In this document: piece by piece, positions 26,050-34,973 of the stretch
How positions within the stretch are numbered: the first letter of the stretch is position 1
How the letters are laid out: the number at the start of each line of letters is the position of its first letter
Source of the DNA: JBQTKD01 sp052389435
GTDB lineage: Bacteria > Actinomycetota > Actinomycetes > Sporichthyales > Sporichthyaceae
Length of the DNA: 64,000 nucleotides
Assembly: GCA_052389435.1 (NCBI GenBank)
Contig: JBQTIB010000024.1
Coordinates: forward strand, 1-64,000
Direction: 5' to 3'
Notes under the pieces: generated by a model
What the model saw: only the letters and a program-made list of their open reading frames with translations
Databases searched by the model: none
What the model was told of the DNA's origin: nothing
Made by a program: the position numbers and the translations under genes

Positions 26050-26066
26050 TACTATCGAGCGCCGTA
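26050..26066. promoter_or_regulatory. Weak BlaI-type operator, TACTAT-N5-GCCGTA
   Basis: The left arm is perfect; the right arm keeps only GTA at the expected spacing (spacer CGAGC). It lies 35 bases upstream of the 156-aa gene. I include it because of its position, at lower confidence than the other sites. Confidence 0.45.
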
Positions 26067-26100
26067 GACCACAGCCAGAACAACGGCCTTCCCGCGGGAT

Positions 26101-26571
26101 GTGTGCGTGGCGTTGCCGAACGAACGCGCGAATTCGGCGCGGGCACAGTCCCTGCCGCGGCGAAGGGCAGCCTGGTTCGCGGCGGCGATCGTCCTTGTCC
26201 TGAGCGTCGGCCTGACGGCAATGCAACGCGACGACGAAACGACAGGCGTCCCACGGTTCGCATCTTCGCTCCCGACGGACCTCTGCGAGCTGCGCCGAGC
26301 CGCGGGGGGCGGCAACGCGGACGCGGCACGCATCGCGTTTGTGAATCTGGTGCACGAACCGCTGCACCAGCTTGGTCGCGCTCTCGGCGATGACCACCGC
26401 GACCAGGTCGCGCGACTGTTGGAGGCCAAGCAGACCGTGGAAGCGAAACTGACTCAGGGCGTCGCGCTCGACGTAGGTCGCGATCTCGACCCGCTGATCT
26501 CCGAGACGGCGCGTTCCCTGGCGCTGATCGGAATCCAAACCGAACCGTCGTGCGCGGGCCAAGCCGGATGA
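26101..26571 (+). CDS. Hypothetical single-helix exported protein
   Basis: About 156 aa with a basic N-terminus, one helix (residues 22-40) and a helical extracytoplasmic region containing NLVHEPLHQLGRAL and two cysteines (TDLCEL and PSCAGQ), one near each end, likely bonded. No family is recognised. The helical His-containing part is reminiscent of four-helix metal binders. It has a GTG start; the stop overlaps the next ATG (ATGA), so it is coupled to the thioredoxin-fold lipoprotein. Confidence 0.6.
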   Translation: MCVALPNERANSARAQSLPRRRAAWFAAAIVLVLSVGLTAMQRDDETTGVPRFASSLPTDLCELRRAAGGGNADAARIAFVNLVHEPLHQLGRALGDDHRDQVARLLEAKQTVEAKLTQGVALDVGRDLDPLISETARSLALIGIQTEPSCAGQAG

Positions 26572-27542
26572 CGCGCGCCGGAGGACTTCGCGGGATCCTG
26601 GCGCTGTTGGCGATTGTGGGCACGGTCGCCGCGTGCGGCGGCTCGGCCGACTCCGGTTCGCCCGCGGCCGCGACGACGGAGCCCGCGTCGGAGATCCGGG
26701 CGGAACTCGCCGGCTACGACTTGGCCGCGGGCCGCGACCAACGGGTCATCTTCGGGCTCCTCTCCGATGCGGAGAACCTGCGGCTGGTCAGCTTCGGCAG
26801 CGCCGCGGTGCGGTTCACCCATCTGGAGAACCCGGGCGCATCGCCGCAGGGCACGATCCAGGCGCGGTGGATACCCGCGCCCGGACAGAAGCTCGCGACC
26901 ATCCCCGACGCTCCGCGACTCGTGCGACCGACCGAGGGAGCGGGCGTCTACCTGGTGGAGTCGATGCGCTTCCCCGAGCCAGGCAAGTGGCGAGCCTCGC
27001 TGAGCGTCGTCATCGACGGCGCGGCCCGTACGGCCGACGCGGACTTCGTGGTCGGAGACAAGCCATTGGTGATCAAGCCCGGAGACCGGGCGCCGCGCAC
27101 CGAGAGCCTTCTCCCCGGCGACAAGAGCGCGCCGGCGAAGGCAGTCGACTCCCGCGCGCAGGAGGACGGCAGCGTGCCCGACGCGTCGCTGCATCGGATG
27201 ACGGTCGCCGACGCCGTCACCTCCGGTCGGCCGACCATGATCGTCGTGTCCACCCCGGTGTTCTGCCTCAGCCAGTTCTGCGGTCCGATCACCGACTTCG
27301 TGGGAAACCTCGAAAGCCGGTACGGGGAGCGGATGAACTTCGTGCACCTCGAGGTATGGCGCGACTACGCGGCAACCGTGGCCAACAAGGCCGCCGGCGA
27401 ATGGATCTTCCCGACTCAGACCGGCTCGCTGACCGAACCCTGGGTTTTCCTCGTCGACGCCGACGGCGTCGTCGCGCAGCGCTGGGACAACGTCGTCGAG
27501 GAGACCGAACTCGAAAGCGCTGTGCAGGCGGCGACCGCGTAG
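26568..27542 (+). CDS. Thioredoxin-fold lipoprotein with CxxxxC motif
   Basis: A 324-residue lipoprotein (lipobox VAAC near residue 23). Residues 40 to about 180 form a beta-rich N-terminal domain with FTHLEN and a GVYLVESMRFPEPGKW strand. The C-terminal domain (from about 215) is thioredoxin-like, with VVSTPVFCLSQFCGPITDF (CxxxxC), and ends GEWIFPTQTGSLTEPWVFL then VDADGVV. Such proteins resemble Sco1/peroxiredoxin-type domains and may deliver copper or handle thiols outside the membrane. It is coupled to the preceding small protein. Confidence 0.75.
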   Translation: MTRAGGLRGILALLAIVGTVAACGGSADSGSPAAATTEPASEIRAELAGYDLAAGRDQRVIFGLLSDAENLRLVSFGSAAVRFTHLENPGASPQGTIQARWIPAPGQKLATIPDAPRLVRPTEGAGVYLVESMRFPEPGKWRASLSVVIDGAARTADADFVVGDKPLVIKPGDRAPRTESLLPGDKSAPAKAVDSRAQEDGSVPDASLHRMTVADAVTSGRPTMIVVSTPVFCLSQFCGPITDFVGNLESRYGERMNFVHLEVWRDYAATVANKAAGEWIFPTQTGSLTEPWVFLVDADGVVAQRWDNVVEETELESAVQAATA

Positions 27543-27566
27543 CCACGCGCGGCGGCAGGCGCAGGG

Positions 27567-28163
27567 CTAGGGCCGCCCCTTCGGCTGCAGCTTGGCCAGT
27601 TCCGACCGGTACACCGTCGTGAGTTCCTCTGCCATCGCCCGCGCCTGCGGCGAGCGTCCCTCGGCAAGTTGGCGCTCCAACAGCGGAAGCGCCGCGCGGC
27701 GGTGAGCGGCAATCGTGGCACGCAGTACGTCGTCGAACCGACCGGCGGACGTCCCGCGCAACCGGCTCACCTTCTCTTCGGCGATCACGCCGGGTTGAGG
27801 TCCGTCCTTGTGCACGTGCGGGACTTCGGCTCCGAACCCCGCCCAGTCTTTGAGCCAGCCGGCGATGTCGTCGACCGCACGCGCGTCCGTCGCCCGCATA
27901 CGAGCCACGATGCCGCGCAACGCCGCGTCCCGACTGCGTTGTTCCGCGATCTCGGCGAGTCCGAAACCCTGGCTCCGGTGCATGCTCATCGCGACGGCGA
28001 AGTCGACGTCCGCCTGGTTGAAGATCGCCGCCGCCGCCGCCGTGGGCGTGGCAACCGCCGAGCCTTCCGGCCCGCCGCAGGCGCCCAGCGAGAGCAACCC
28101 CAGCACCAGACTCGCTGTGCCCGCTCGTACCCGCATGGCCGCTCCTCGGCTCGCAGTGCTCAT
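27567..28163 (-). CDS. DUF305 family lipoprotein
   Basis: About 198 aa with signal peptide and lipobox LGAC near residue 29. The DUF305 pattern of paired helices is present: FAVAMSMHRSQGFGLAEIA in the first, and AHRRAALPLLERQL in the second, where the usual HH pair is weaker. DUF305 proteins are predicted ferritin-like copper or metal binders. The start ATG overlaps the stop of the transglutaminase gene (ATGA), placing it in that operon; an alternative ATG nine codons on precedes the signal peptide. Confidence 0.75.
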   Translation of the reverse strand: MSTASRGAAMRVRAGTASLVLGLLSLGACGGPEGSAVATPTAAAAAIFNQADVDFAVAMSMHRSQGFGLAEIAEQRSRDAALRGIVARMRATDARAVDDIAGWLKDWAGFGAEVPHVHKDGPQPGVIAEEKVSRLRGTSAGRFDDVLRATIAAHRRAALPLLERQLAEGRSPQARAMAEELTTVYRSELAKLQPKGRP

Positions 28164-30616
28164 GTCGTCTTGAACCGCCGGGTTCGCAGGACCCGTTTCG
28201 CGTGGGCCACGCTGCGGCCGGCCATGCCGGGGGCGGGGCTCCCGCCGACGGTCCCACGCAGCCACGGTCCCAGCGATCGGGGCGCGGCCGCCGCCCGCAG
28301 CCGCGCGATCCGTCCGGCGCCGGCCCGGTGCCCGCGGCGCACGGCGAGCACCGCCGTCCGCAACCGGCGCGCGTCGACGGGGCCCTGCTCGCGGGCGTAG
28401 CGGCTCCGTTCGAGCGTGTCGGCGAGCAGGGTCAATTCCGCTGCGGCGGCGGGCGAGATGATCCCAGCCGCGCGCAGGTCCACGGCGGTCTGTCGCGGCG
28501 TGCGAGCCGGCGGCCAGGGGTAGCCGAGGTCGAGGCTGTCGTCGCGCAGTTCGCGCCACGCGGACTCGGCGGCGGTCGCGGCGTCGCCCCGGCGCGCTAC
28601 CACCCAGCGGCGGCGTCGGATGCCGCCGCGCAGCGCTCGGGGGGAGGCGAGCAGCGCACCGAGCGCGGCGACGAGCAGTTGCCACTTCCAGCGGATCCAC
28701 CAGGCGACGCCCACGTCCAGGCACCTGTTGGTGGCCTCGTCGTAGGTCTGATCCTCGGTGCACGAGGGCGTCGGCTCCTCCGGCGCGGTGGCTTCTCCCG
28801 GGAACGGTTTACCGCCCGCCGAGTCGCTCGACGAGGATCCACCGGTGGGCTGCTGCCGTCCCTCGGCTTCGGGTGCTTCCTGCTCCTCTGCGGGGGCGGG
28901 ATCTTCGAGGCGCTGGCCGTCGTTGAGCCACGACGGAGCGCTGGGCGTGGAGTTCGCCGAACCCGGGGTGGGCTCGAACCGGGTCCAGCCGACGCCCGGC
29001 AGCCACAGCTCCGGCCACGCGTGCGCGTCGTTGCTGCTGACTACCCGTTCAAGCCCGTCGTCGGCCAACTGCCCGGCGGTGAAGCCGACGTTCATCCGGG
29101 TGGGCACTCCGAGCACTCGGGCCATGACGGCCATCGTGGTGGCGAAGTGTTCGCAGTACCCGCGCCGATCGCGGAGGAAGTCCAGCAGGGCGGAGTTGCC
29201 GGTGCCGCCGGTCACCTGCAGGTCGTAGACGAAGTTCCCGGGTCGGCGGAACCACTGCTGCAGCGCGATGCCTATTTCGAGGGGCCCGTCGGCGCCGCGG
29301 GCGACCCGTCTGGCCGTAGCGGCCACCTGCTCGGGGATCTCTGGCAACTGCAGGTAGGGCCGCAGGTACTCCGCGTCGGCGGACTGGGCGGGGAGCACGT
29401 CGTCCTTGGTGGGCGAGAGGTCGTTGCTGGCCACCGTGTACTGCCTGCCGCTGATCTGTTCTCGGCCGTCGTAGCTGACGACGTTGCCGGTCCGCTCGTC
29501 CAGACGCCACCTGCCGTCGATCTCCAGCCTGCTCGCCGGGTAGGGCATCGGCAGGTAGTCCGACTGGAAGTTCGCTCCGGCCGTCACCTGCGTGTCGACG
29601 GGCGAGCTCGCCACGCTCGGAGCCAGGCCCGGCGCACCGGGAAGGGCCCCGCCGAACTTGCTGACCTCCCGGCGGGCGGCCTTCCACTCGACGCCGTCGA
29701 ACTCGTCCAAGGTCACCGCGCGCAGATACAGCTCGTCGGGACGGGCGGAACTGGTCCGCACACGCAGCAGTTCGACGTCGGTCCGATCGAGCAGGTTGCG
29801 CCGCATGCTGACCAGCGGATCCAGCGTCGAGATGGTCCTGCCCTGGGACTCGCCGAGGCCCCTCCCGCCGAGGGTGCCGTCGGTCACCTGCGGAACGGCC
29901 GCCGGGACCGCAAGCGACAGCGACAGCGTTGCCAGACCGACGTTGCGGCCCATCCGGGCAGGCTGCCCGGCGCCGCGCCCGCCGGCGCCTGGGGCCGTGC
30001 GCCCGCCGATCGGAACGCCCCAGCCGAGCAGTCGGTCGCGGCTGTCGGCGGCCAACAGCAACAGGAACCCGAAGGCGGGCAGCGCGAACAGCCACGCGTC
30101 GATGCCGTCGGGCACCATCGAAGTGGGCACCGCGTAGAGCGCGAGCAGGGGAAGACCCGCCAGCGCCGGCCGCCGGTAGCTCGCGGCCAACGTGTCGATC
30201 GCCAGCGCGACCACCAGTACGAAGGCCACGACGATCAGGCGCATGCCGGGGCTCGGGACGACCGGGGGCGTCAGCGTCTCGATCTGGAAGAAGCCTTCGT
30301 CGGCGAGACGCCGCATGGCCGCGAGGGTGTTCCCGTCCGGCAGGAAGCCGCCGCGGGAGAACTCCGGAGCGCAACTGGCGATCAGGTACAGGCAGCCGGC
30401 GACGACTTGAACCACCGCCACGAGGGGACGGGGCAGGCGCGCGGCGCGCGCGGACATCCCCACCACCGCCACCAGAGTGACCGCACCCACCGCACGCAGG
30501 AACCAGCCCCAGCCGTCGAACACCGAGAACAGCACGGCGGTGGCGAGCACGCTCGCCAGCCAGCACACGGCTGCTCGGCGTGCCGCCGTTCCACGTGTCT
30601 CGCCGCCGTCGTCCAC
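28160..30616 (-). CDS. TgpA-like membrane transglutaminase
   Basis: An 818-aa protein. Six to seven N-terminal helices come first, then an extracytoplasmic transglutaminase core with Cys in RGYCEHFATTMAV (about residue 488), His in NDAHAWPELW and the FEPTPG strand. A Glu/Ser-rich linker, another helix and a cytoplasmic DUF4129-like tail follow. It should cross-link or hydrolyse proteins or peptides at the outer membrane face. GTG 30616 opens the first helix. The dyad at 30638 is only 22 bases upstream and is shared with the divergent CcdA gene. Confidence 0.85.
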   Translation of the reverse strand: MDDGGETRGTAARRAAVCWLASVLATAVLFSVFDGWGWFLRAVGAVTLVAVVGMSARAARLPRPLVAVVQVVAGCLYLIASCAPEFSRGGFLPDGNTLAAMRRLADEGFFQIETLTPPVVPSPGMRLIVVAFVLVVALAIDTLAASYRRPALAGLPLLALYAVPTSMVPDGIDAWLFALPAFGFLLLLAADSRDRLLGWGVPIGGRTAPGAGGRGAGQPARMGRNVGLATLSLSLAVPAAVPQVTDGTLGGRGLGESQGRTISTLDPLVSMRRNLLDRTDVELLRVRTSSARPDELYLRAVTLDEFDGVEWKAARREVSKFGGALPGAPGLAPSVASSPVDTQVTAGANFQSDYLPMPYPASRLEIDGRWRLDERTGNVVSYDGREQISGRQYTVASNDLSPTKDDVLPAQSADAEYLRPYLQLPEIPEQVAATARRVARGADGPLEIGIALQQWFRRPGNFVYDLQVTGGTGNSALLDFLRDRRGYCEHFATTMAVMARVLGVPTRMNVGFTAGQLADDGLERVVSSNDAHAWPELWLPGVGWTRFEPTPGSANSTPSAPSWLNDGQRLEDPAPAEEQEAPEAEGRQQPTGGSSSSDSAGGKPFPGEATAPEEPTPSCTEDQTYDEATNRCLDVGVAWWIRWKWQLLVAALGALLASPRALRGGIRRRRWVVARRGDAATAAESAWRELRDDSLDLGYPWPPARTPRQTAVDLRAAGIISPAAAAELTLLADTLERSRYAREQGPVDARRLRTAVLAVRRGHRAGAGRIARLRAAAAPRSLGPWLRGTVGGSPAPGMAGRSVAHAKRVLRTRRFKTT

Positions 30617-30637
30617 TCGCCCGACGATACGTGGAAG

Positions 30638-30654
30638 AACTACCAGGCGTAGTA
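30638..30654. promoter_or_regulatory. BlaI-type operator, AACTAC-N5-GTAGTA, divergent
   Basis: 6+5+6 dyad with spacer CAGGC, between the transglutaminase start (22 bases) and the CcdA start (62 bases). One site probably controls both directions. Confidence 0.8.
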
Positions 30655-30715
30655 GATTGGCGGCGAGGTCGGGCGGGCAGCGGGCGCCCACGCCGCCGGA
30701 GGCGAGGGTGGCGCG

Positions 30716-31480
30716 ATGCTGGCGAGTGGGCTGGGCGACTCCTTCGCCGGCACCGTCGGTTCGGGTTCGCTGCTGTTGGCCGCGCCCGTCGCCCTGCTGG
30801 CCGGTCTGATCTCCTTCGCGTCGCCGTGCGTGCTGCCCCTCGTGCCCGGCTATCTGTCGTACGTCACCGGCCTCACCGGCGCGGACCTCGGGCAGGCCCG
30901 TCGGGGCCGGGTGTTGATCGGAACGAGCCTGTTCGTGCTCGGGTTCGCCACGGTGTTCGTGTCCTTCGGTGCCCTGTTCGGCTATCTCGGCGCCGAGCTC
31001 ATCGAACGCGAACGCACGATCAACCGAGTACTCGGCGCGATGACGATCGTGCTCGGACTGAGCTTCCTCGGTCTGATCCCGAAGATGCAGCGAGAGTTCC
31101 GGTTCATGCACCGCGCACCCTCCGCGAGCCTGCTCGCAGCGCCGATGCTCGGCGTCCTGTTCGGCGTGGGGTGGGCACCGTGCATCGGCCCAACCCTGGG
31201 CGCCGTGCAGGCCCTCGCCTTCGACAGCGCCAGTGCCGGCCGCGGGGCGCTGTTGACGTTCTTCTACAGCATGGGCCTGGGGCTGCCGTTCGTCGGAATC
31301 GCGCTCGGGATGCGCCGGCTGCTCGGTGCGGTGAGCTGGGTGCGGCGGCACCACCTGGCGGTGATGCGCACCGGTGGGCTGATGCTGTGCGCGCTCGGCA
31401 TCCTGCTGGTGACCGGGCTGTGGACCGACCTGTCGATCCAAATGCGGGTGTGGACGGCCGGCTTCACCACCTTCCTGTAG
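30716..31480 (+). CDS. ccdA: CcdA/DsbD-beta-type cytochrome c biogenesis membrane protein, copy 1
   Basis: A 254-aa protein with six helices and the paired cysteines that carry electrons across the membrane: ASPCVLPLVPGYLSYVTG in helix 1 and GVGWAPCIGPTLG in helix 4. CcdA takes electrons from thioredoxin inside and passes them to TlpA/ResA-type proteins outside, three of which are encoded in this island. It is about 85% identical by eye to copy 2 at 57869. The ATG is preceded by GAGGG. Confidence 0.92.
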   Translation: MLASGLGDSFAGTVGSGSLLLAAPVALLAGLISFASPCVLPLVPGYLSYVTGLTGADLGQARRGRVLIGTSLFVLGFATVFVSFGALFGYLGAELIERERTINRVLGAMTIVLGLSFLGLIPKMQREFRFMHRAPSASLLAAPMLGVLFGVGWAPCIGPTLGAVQALAFDSASAGRGALLTFFYSMGLGLPFVGIALGMRRLLGAVSWVRRHHLAVMRTGGLMLCALGILLVTGLWTDLSIQMRVWTAGFTTFL

Positions 31481-31587
31481 CCAGGCCGGCGATGGCGAGA
31501 CGACTCGGCGATGCTCGTCGGGCCGCCGACGTACTGCACCTGGAGGCAACCGCTGTCGACAGGCTGGGAGCTCGGCCGCCCGGCGTC

Positions 31588-31617
31588 GCCCGCCGGCGGT
31601 GTGTGCCTCCGGCGGGC
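31588..31617 (+). terminator. GC-rich hairpin downstream of ccdA copy 1
   Basis: Perfect 9-bp stem GCCCGCCGG/CCGGCGGGC with a 12-base loop, 108 bases after the ccdA stop, with no U-tract. It may terminate either ccdA or the convergent L,D-transpeptidase transcript. Nothing else is visible in the 260-base gap. Confidence 0.35.
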
Positions 31618-31741
31618 GATCACGTGGGCTCGCTACGAGCTGGGGAGAAGAACGAAGCTACCTGGGGCCGGCTGGAAAAGTTCCCAGATTGCCGCGTATT
31701 TGCCTCGACCGGCGCGCGCCTGCATGCGGAGTCTCGGACTG

Positions 31742-32257
31742 TCAGTAGACGACGACCTTGGTGCCGACGCCCACCGAACGGAAGAGGGCCTGGGTCTTCG
31801 ACCAGTCGCGCGTGTTCACGCAACCGTGCGAGCGACCCGAATAGCCGTTGCGGGCGAAGTCCGAGGAGTAGTGGACGGCCTGGCCGCCGCTGTAGAACAT
31901 CGCGAACGGCATCGCCGACCCGTAGAGCGAGGAGACGTGGTCGATGTTCTTCCAGTAGATGCGGTAGGTGCCGTACCGCGTCGGGGTGCGCTTGGCCCCG
32001 AACCTGGCCGACATCTTGATGACGGTGTGCCCATTCTTGACGAGCCGGACGGTGCGCGAGCTCTGCGAGATGCACACGACGGTGCCGTACTCGCACGAGC
32101 CGGGCAGCGCCGCCGCCGACTGTCCGCCCACGACGAAGCCGGTGCCCACCATGGCGGTGGCCACGACTCCCACGACGGCGACGCGAGTGCGGTGTCGAAC
32201 CGACTGTGAACCCTTGCCGAGGGGAACAGAGATCACGGCAGCCTCCGGTGGTGACAC
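31742..32257 (-). CDS. Secreted L,D-transpeptidase (YkuD)
   Basis: A 171-aa protein with a signal sequence (about 25-50) and a YkuD catalytic domain: HYSSDF, then GRSHGCVN with catalytic Cys146. Two further cysteines near the mature N-terminus (GSCEYGTVVC) are probably disulfide-bonded. It forms 3-3 cross-links or attaches proteins in peptidoglycan. Copper inhibits L,D-transpeptidases in some bacteria (from memory), so an island-borne copy would make sense. The dyad at 32296 lies 38 bases upstream. Confidence 0.88.
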   Translation of the reverse strand: MSPPEAAVISVPLGKGSQSVRHRTRVAVVGVVATAMVGTGFVVGGQSAAALPGSCEYGTVVCISQSSRTVRLVKNGHTVIKMSARFGAKRTPTRYGTYRIYWKNIDHVSSLYGSAMPFAMFYSGGQAVHYSSDFARNGYSGRSHGCVNTRDWSKTQALFRSVGVGTKVVVY

Positions 32258-32295
32258 GAACGAGGTGGTCGGAGCCGCGCCGCGCGCGGAGCATC

Positions 32296-32312
32296 TCCTA
32301 CGCCGAATAGTA
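32296..32312. promoter_or_regulatory. BlaI-type operator, TCCTAC-N5-ATAGTA
   Basis: 6+5+6 dyad with spacer GCCGA, 38 bases before the L,D-transpeptidase start on the minus strand, where TACTAT of the arm can serve as a -10 box. Confidence 0.75.
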
Positions 32313-32405
32313 GGGCCGCGTCGTGTCCGTTTTGCCCGTCGTGTGAAGTTCTTTGCCGTCCCTCGGTAAAGACGGTCGGAGCGCTCCGCCCTCGCCGCGG
32401 TGTCC

Positions 32406-32603
32406 CTAGCGGTCCGACTGGTCTGCCACGGGTGGGTCGTCCCCGTCGGCCTCGGGGTCCGTCGCCCGCAACTCGACTGCGCTGGGCTGAGGGTAGGGTC
32501 GCGCCGGTTGTCCGCGAGTCGCCCACCAGACGACGGAGGAGATCGCGCCGACGGCCGCGAGGGGCAGGCCGGCGAAGAACGCGACCCCCTGCCACCAGCT
32601 CAT
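32406..32603 (-). CDS. 65-aa single-helix membrane micro-protein
   Basis: Begins MSWWQGVAFFAG, has one N-terminal helix (residues 3-28) and a short acidic, Pro-containing cytoplasmic or exported tail. No family is recognised. It stands alone with its own dyad 43 bases upstream, like the 40-, 77- and 91-aa single-helix proteins elsewhere in the island. A small-subunit or assembly role in a membrane complex is a guess. Confidence 0.65.
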   Translation of the reverse strand: MSWWQGVAFFAGLPLAAVGAISSVVWWATRGQPARPYPQPSAVELRATDPEADGDDPPVADQSDR

Positions 32604-32646
32604 ACCGGTGCCAGAGGACGCGAAAGTGCAGGTCCATTCACTCTTC

Positions 32647-32663
32647 TACTATAGACAGTAGTA
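32647..32663. promoter_or_regulatory. BlaI-type operator, TACTAT-N5-GTAGTA
   Basis: Near-perfect 6+5+6 dyad with spacer AGACA. Read on the minus strand, the arm gives TATAGT, an excellent -10 box, 44 bases before the start of the 65-aa gene. Confidence 0.82.
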
Positions 32664-32720
32664 ACAGAACGCTGTTCGTGCTCGCTCGCGTCTAGCTCGG
32701 CGAGCGTGGGACCCCGTGTG

Positions 32721-33359
32721 TCACAGCAGCTGCTCGATCTGTCGGGTCAGTTCCGCTTGGTCGAACTCGCCGATCTTGCGATACGCGACCCGACCATCGC
32801 GGTCGGTCACGACCGTGACGGGTAGGCCTGGGATGCGCAGACGGGCCATCAGGCCACCTCGGGTGTCGCGGAGTTCGGGATAGGCGACGTCGAAGAATTG
32901 CAGGAACTCGGCCGCGGACGTGGGGTCGTCCTTGGTGTTGACCCCGAGGAACTGGACCCGATCGCCGAATCGCTCGGACAGCGCCCGCAGCGCAGGCATC
33001 TCGCTGCGACACGGGCCGCACCAACTCGCCCACAGGTTGACCACGGTCGGCCGTCCGCGCAGCGTGGCGGGGTCGACGGCCGGACCGGGCCCCAGGCACT
33101 CCAGAAGGATCGACGGCAGCCCGTCGGCCACCGGCGGTGCGTCGGTCGGGGTTGGACAAGGGTCGAGCAAGGACGCCGGTGATGCATCCTGTTCGTCGGC
33201 GGCTCCGGGGGCAGGCGAGGCCTCGGTGCCGCCTGCCGTTTCCTTCGACCCGTCGCCGCAGGCACCCAGCACAACGACCAGCAGCGTGCTCGCCGCCGCC
33301 CGACGGGCGAGAAGGCTCACCCGAGCCCCATCCGGCCGCGCGGGCTTCAGACCGGGCAC
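32721..33359 (-). CDS. TlpA/ResA-type thioredoxin lipoprotein, copy 1
   Basis: About 212 aa with signal peptide and lipobox LGAC near residue 34, a Ser/Ala/Asp-rich linker and a thioredoxin domain with the active site WASWCGPCRSEM and cis-Pro in IPGLPVTVV. The FGDRVQFLGVNTKDD stretch is typical of TlpA. It would reduce apocytochrome or other exported thiols using electrons from CcdA. The start overlaps the end of the CDF gene by 13 bases; it is the last gene of the four-gene operon. Confidence 0.88.
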   Translation of the reverse strand: MPGLKPARPDGARVSLLARRAAASTLLVVVLGACGDGSKETAGGTEASPAPGAADEQDASPASLLDPCPTPTDAPPVADGLPSILLECLGPGPAVDPATLRGRPTVVNLWASWCGPCRSEMPALRALSERFGDRVQFLGVNTKDDPTSAAEFLQFFDVAYPELRDTRGGLMARLRIPGLPVTVVTDRDGRVAYRKIGEFDQAELTRQIEQLL

Positions 33360-34252
33360 GGGTCCTCCTCGTGGTCGCCGGGTTCCACCTGAATCGTGGC
33401 GTGGGTGACGCCGTATCCGGTGGCGAGCAGGTCGCGGCTGGCGTCGAGCACCCGGTGCCAGTCGCCGTCCTGTTCGATCACGACGTGCACGCTGGCGCTC
33501 TCGATTCCGTCGGTGACCGTCCAGATGTGTAGATCGTGCACGGAGCGCACCCCGGCGATGGACTCCAGGTCCCGTTGTGCGGCAGCGACGTCCACACCCG
33601 GCGGAGCGGCCTCCAGGAGGATTCGCAGGGCCTGGCGCAACAGGCGCCAGGTCCGTGGCAGCACCAGGACCCCGATGCCGACGGCCACGACCGGGTCCGC
33701 GTATCGCCAGCCGACCGTGGCCTGGAGCAGGCCCGCAAGCAGCACGCCCAACGACCCGACCGCGTCCACCGCGACCTCGAGAAACGCGGCCCGAACGTTC
33801 AGGCTGTCCTTCGCCCCGTGGCGGAGCAGGACCAGGGCGACGACGTTGACGACCAGTCCCGCCGCAGCGACAGCCGCGACGGTCGTCCCCGCGACGAGCG
33901 GTGGATCGCTCAGCCGCCGTGCCGCCTCGACGAGTACGTAGATTCCGACCCCGAACAGCAGCAGGGCGTTGGCCAGGGCGGCCAGCACCTCGAGGCGGTA
34001 GAGACCGTACGTCTGCTGGGTGGCGCGCACCCGCGCGGCCAGCTGAATCGCGGCGAGTGCCATGCCCAGCCCGAGGACGTCGGTGGCCATGTGCGCCGCG
34101 TCGGACAGCAGTGCGAGGCTGTTGGTGAGCAACCCCGCAACGACTTCGACGAGCATGTAGGAGCCCGTCAGGGCCAAGGCGAGGGCCAAGGGCCGTACGT
34201 GCCGTCCGGCGGCCGACACGGCGGAGTGCCCGTGCCCGTGACCCTCACCCAT
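33347..34252 (-). CDS. Cation diffusion facilitator (CDF) metal exporter
   Basis: A 301-aa protein with six helices and CDF zinc/cobalt-type site motifs: SDAAHMATDVLG in helix 2 and EVAVDAVGSLGV in helix 5. A His-rich start (MGEGHGHGHSA) and a C-terminal ferredoxin-like domain with HDLHIWTVT complete the family pattern. It exports divalent cations from the cytoplasm by proton exchange. The ATG at 34252 overlaps the end of the DUF305 gene by eight bases. Confidence 0.92.
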   Translation of the reverse strand: MGEGHGHGHSAVSAAGRHVRPLALALALTGSYMLVEVVAGLLTNSLALLSDAAHMATDVLGLGMALAAIQLAARVRATQQTYGLYRLEVLAALANALLLFGVGIYVLVEAARRLSDPPLVAGTTVAAVAAAGLVVNVVALVLLRHGAKDSLNVRAAFLEVAVDAVGSLGVLLAGLLQATVGWRYADPVVAVGIGVLVLPRTWRLLRQALRILLEAAPPGVDVAAAQRDLESIAGVRSVHDLHIWTVTDGIESASVHVVIEQDGDWHRVLDASRDLLATGYGVTHATIQVEPGDHEEDPCPV

Positions 34253-34973
34253 GCGGAGTGGGCACGCTATTCGGGGTCGGCGTACTGCTCGACGCCGGCG
34301 CAGGGTTCGCCTGGGTTTCGCCGCCGCGGGCACTCAGCAGATCCGTCATGACCTCGATCTCGCCCGCCTGCGCGGTGACGATCGACCGGGCCAACACCTC
34401 GACCACGTTCGGGGCGCCGAGGTCGAGCAAGGCCTGCGCCATCGCCACGCCACCGCGATGGTGTGCGATCATCAGTTCCAGGAAGCGGCGCTCGGCCGCC
34501 GGTCCGGACAGGCCCTCCAACGCGGCGACGTCCTCCGGCGACGCCATGCCCGGCATGCCGCCCGTCCCGGTGGAGTGACCGCCGTGCCCCGGGGCGCCGC
34601 TCGGCGTCTTCGGGATCCAGGCCAGCTCCGGGTCGTCGCCGGTCTGCGAGAGACCCCACTGGTTGAGCCAGCCGAACATCTGCCCGACCTGCTGCTGCTG
34701 GGACAACGCGATGTCGTAGGCCAGCGTACGAATCTCGGGATTCGCAGTGCGGTCGCGGACGACCATCGCCATCCGGACGGCCTGCGCGTGATGCGTCTGC
34801 ATGTCCCGGCTGAATCCCGCGGCTGCGCCGTCCGAGGGCGGCGGCTCGGCTCGACCCTCCCGCATGCCCGCCGCGACACCGACTGCCGTAGCCAGCATCA
34901 CCACGACGAAGACGACCGCGAGCAGTGGTGCGCGCCGCCGTGGTTGCGGGGGCTGCGCCACGTCGTCGGTCAC
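34245..34973 (-). CDS. DUF305 family membrane-anchored protein, copy 1
   Basis: A 242-aa protein with one N-terminal helix (about 17-38), then a DUF305 domain: FSRDMQTHHAQAVRMAMV and the second HH pair in LMIAHHRGGVAMAQALL. A Met/Gly/His-rich loop (HGGHSTGTGGMPGM) lies between. The family has a ferritin-like four-helix fold and is thought to bind copper or another metal. It has a GTG start overlapping the DUF3105 stop by four bases (GTGA). Confidence 0.88.
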   Translation of the reverse strand: MTDDVAQPPQPRRRAPLLAVVFVVVMLATAVGVAAGMREGRAEPPPSDGAAAGFSRDMQTHHAQAVRMAMVVRDRTANPEIRTLAYDIALSQQQQVGQMFGWLNQWGLSQTGDDPELAWIPKTPSGAPGHGGHSTGTGGMPGMASPEDVAALEGLSGPAAERRFLELMIAHHRGGVAMAQALLDLGAPNVVEVLARSIVTAQAGEIEVMTDLLSARGGETQANPAPASSSTPTPNSVPTPHG

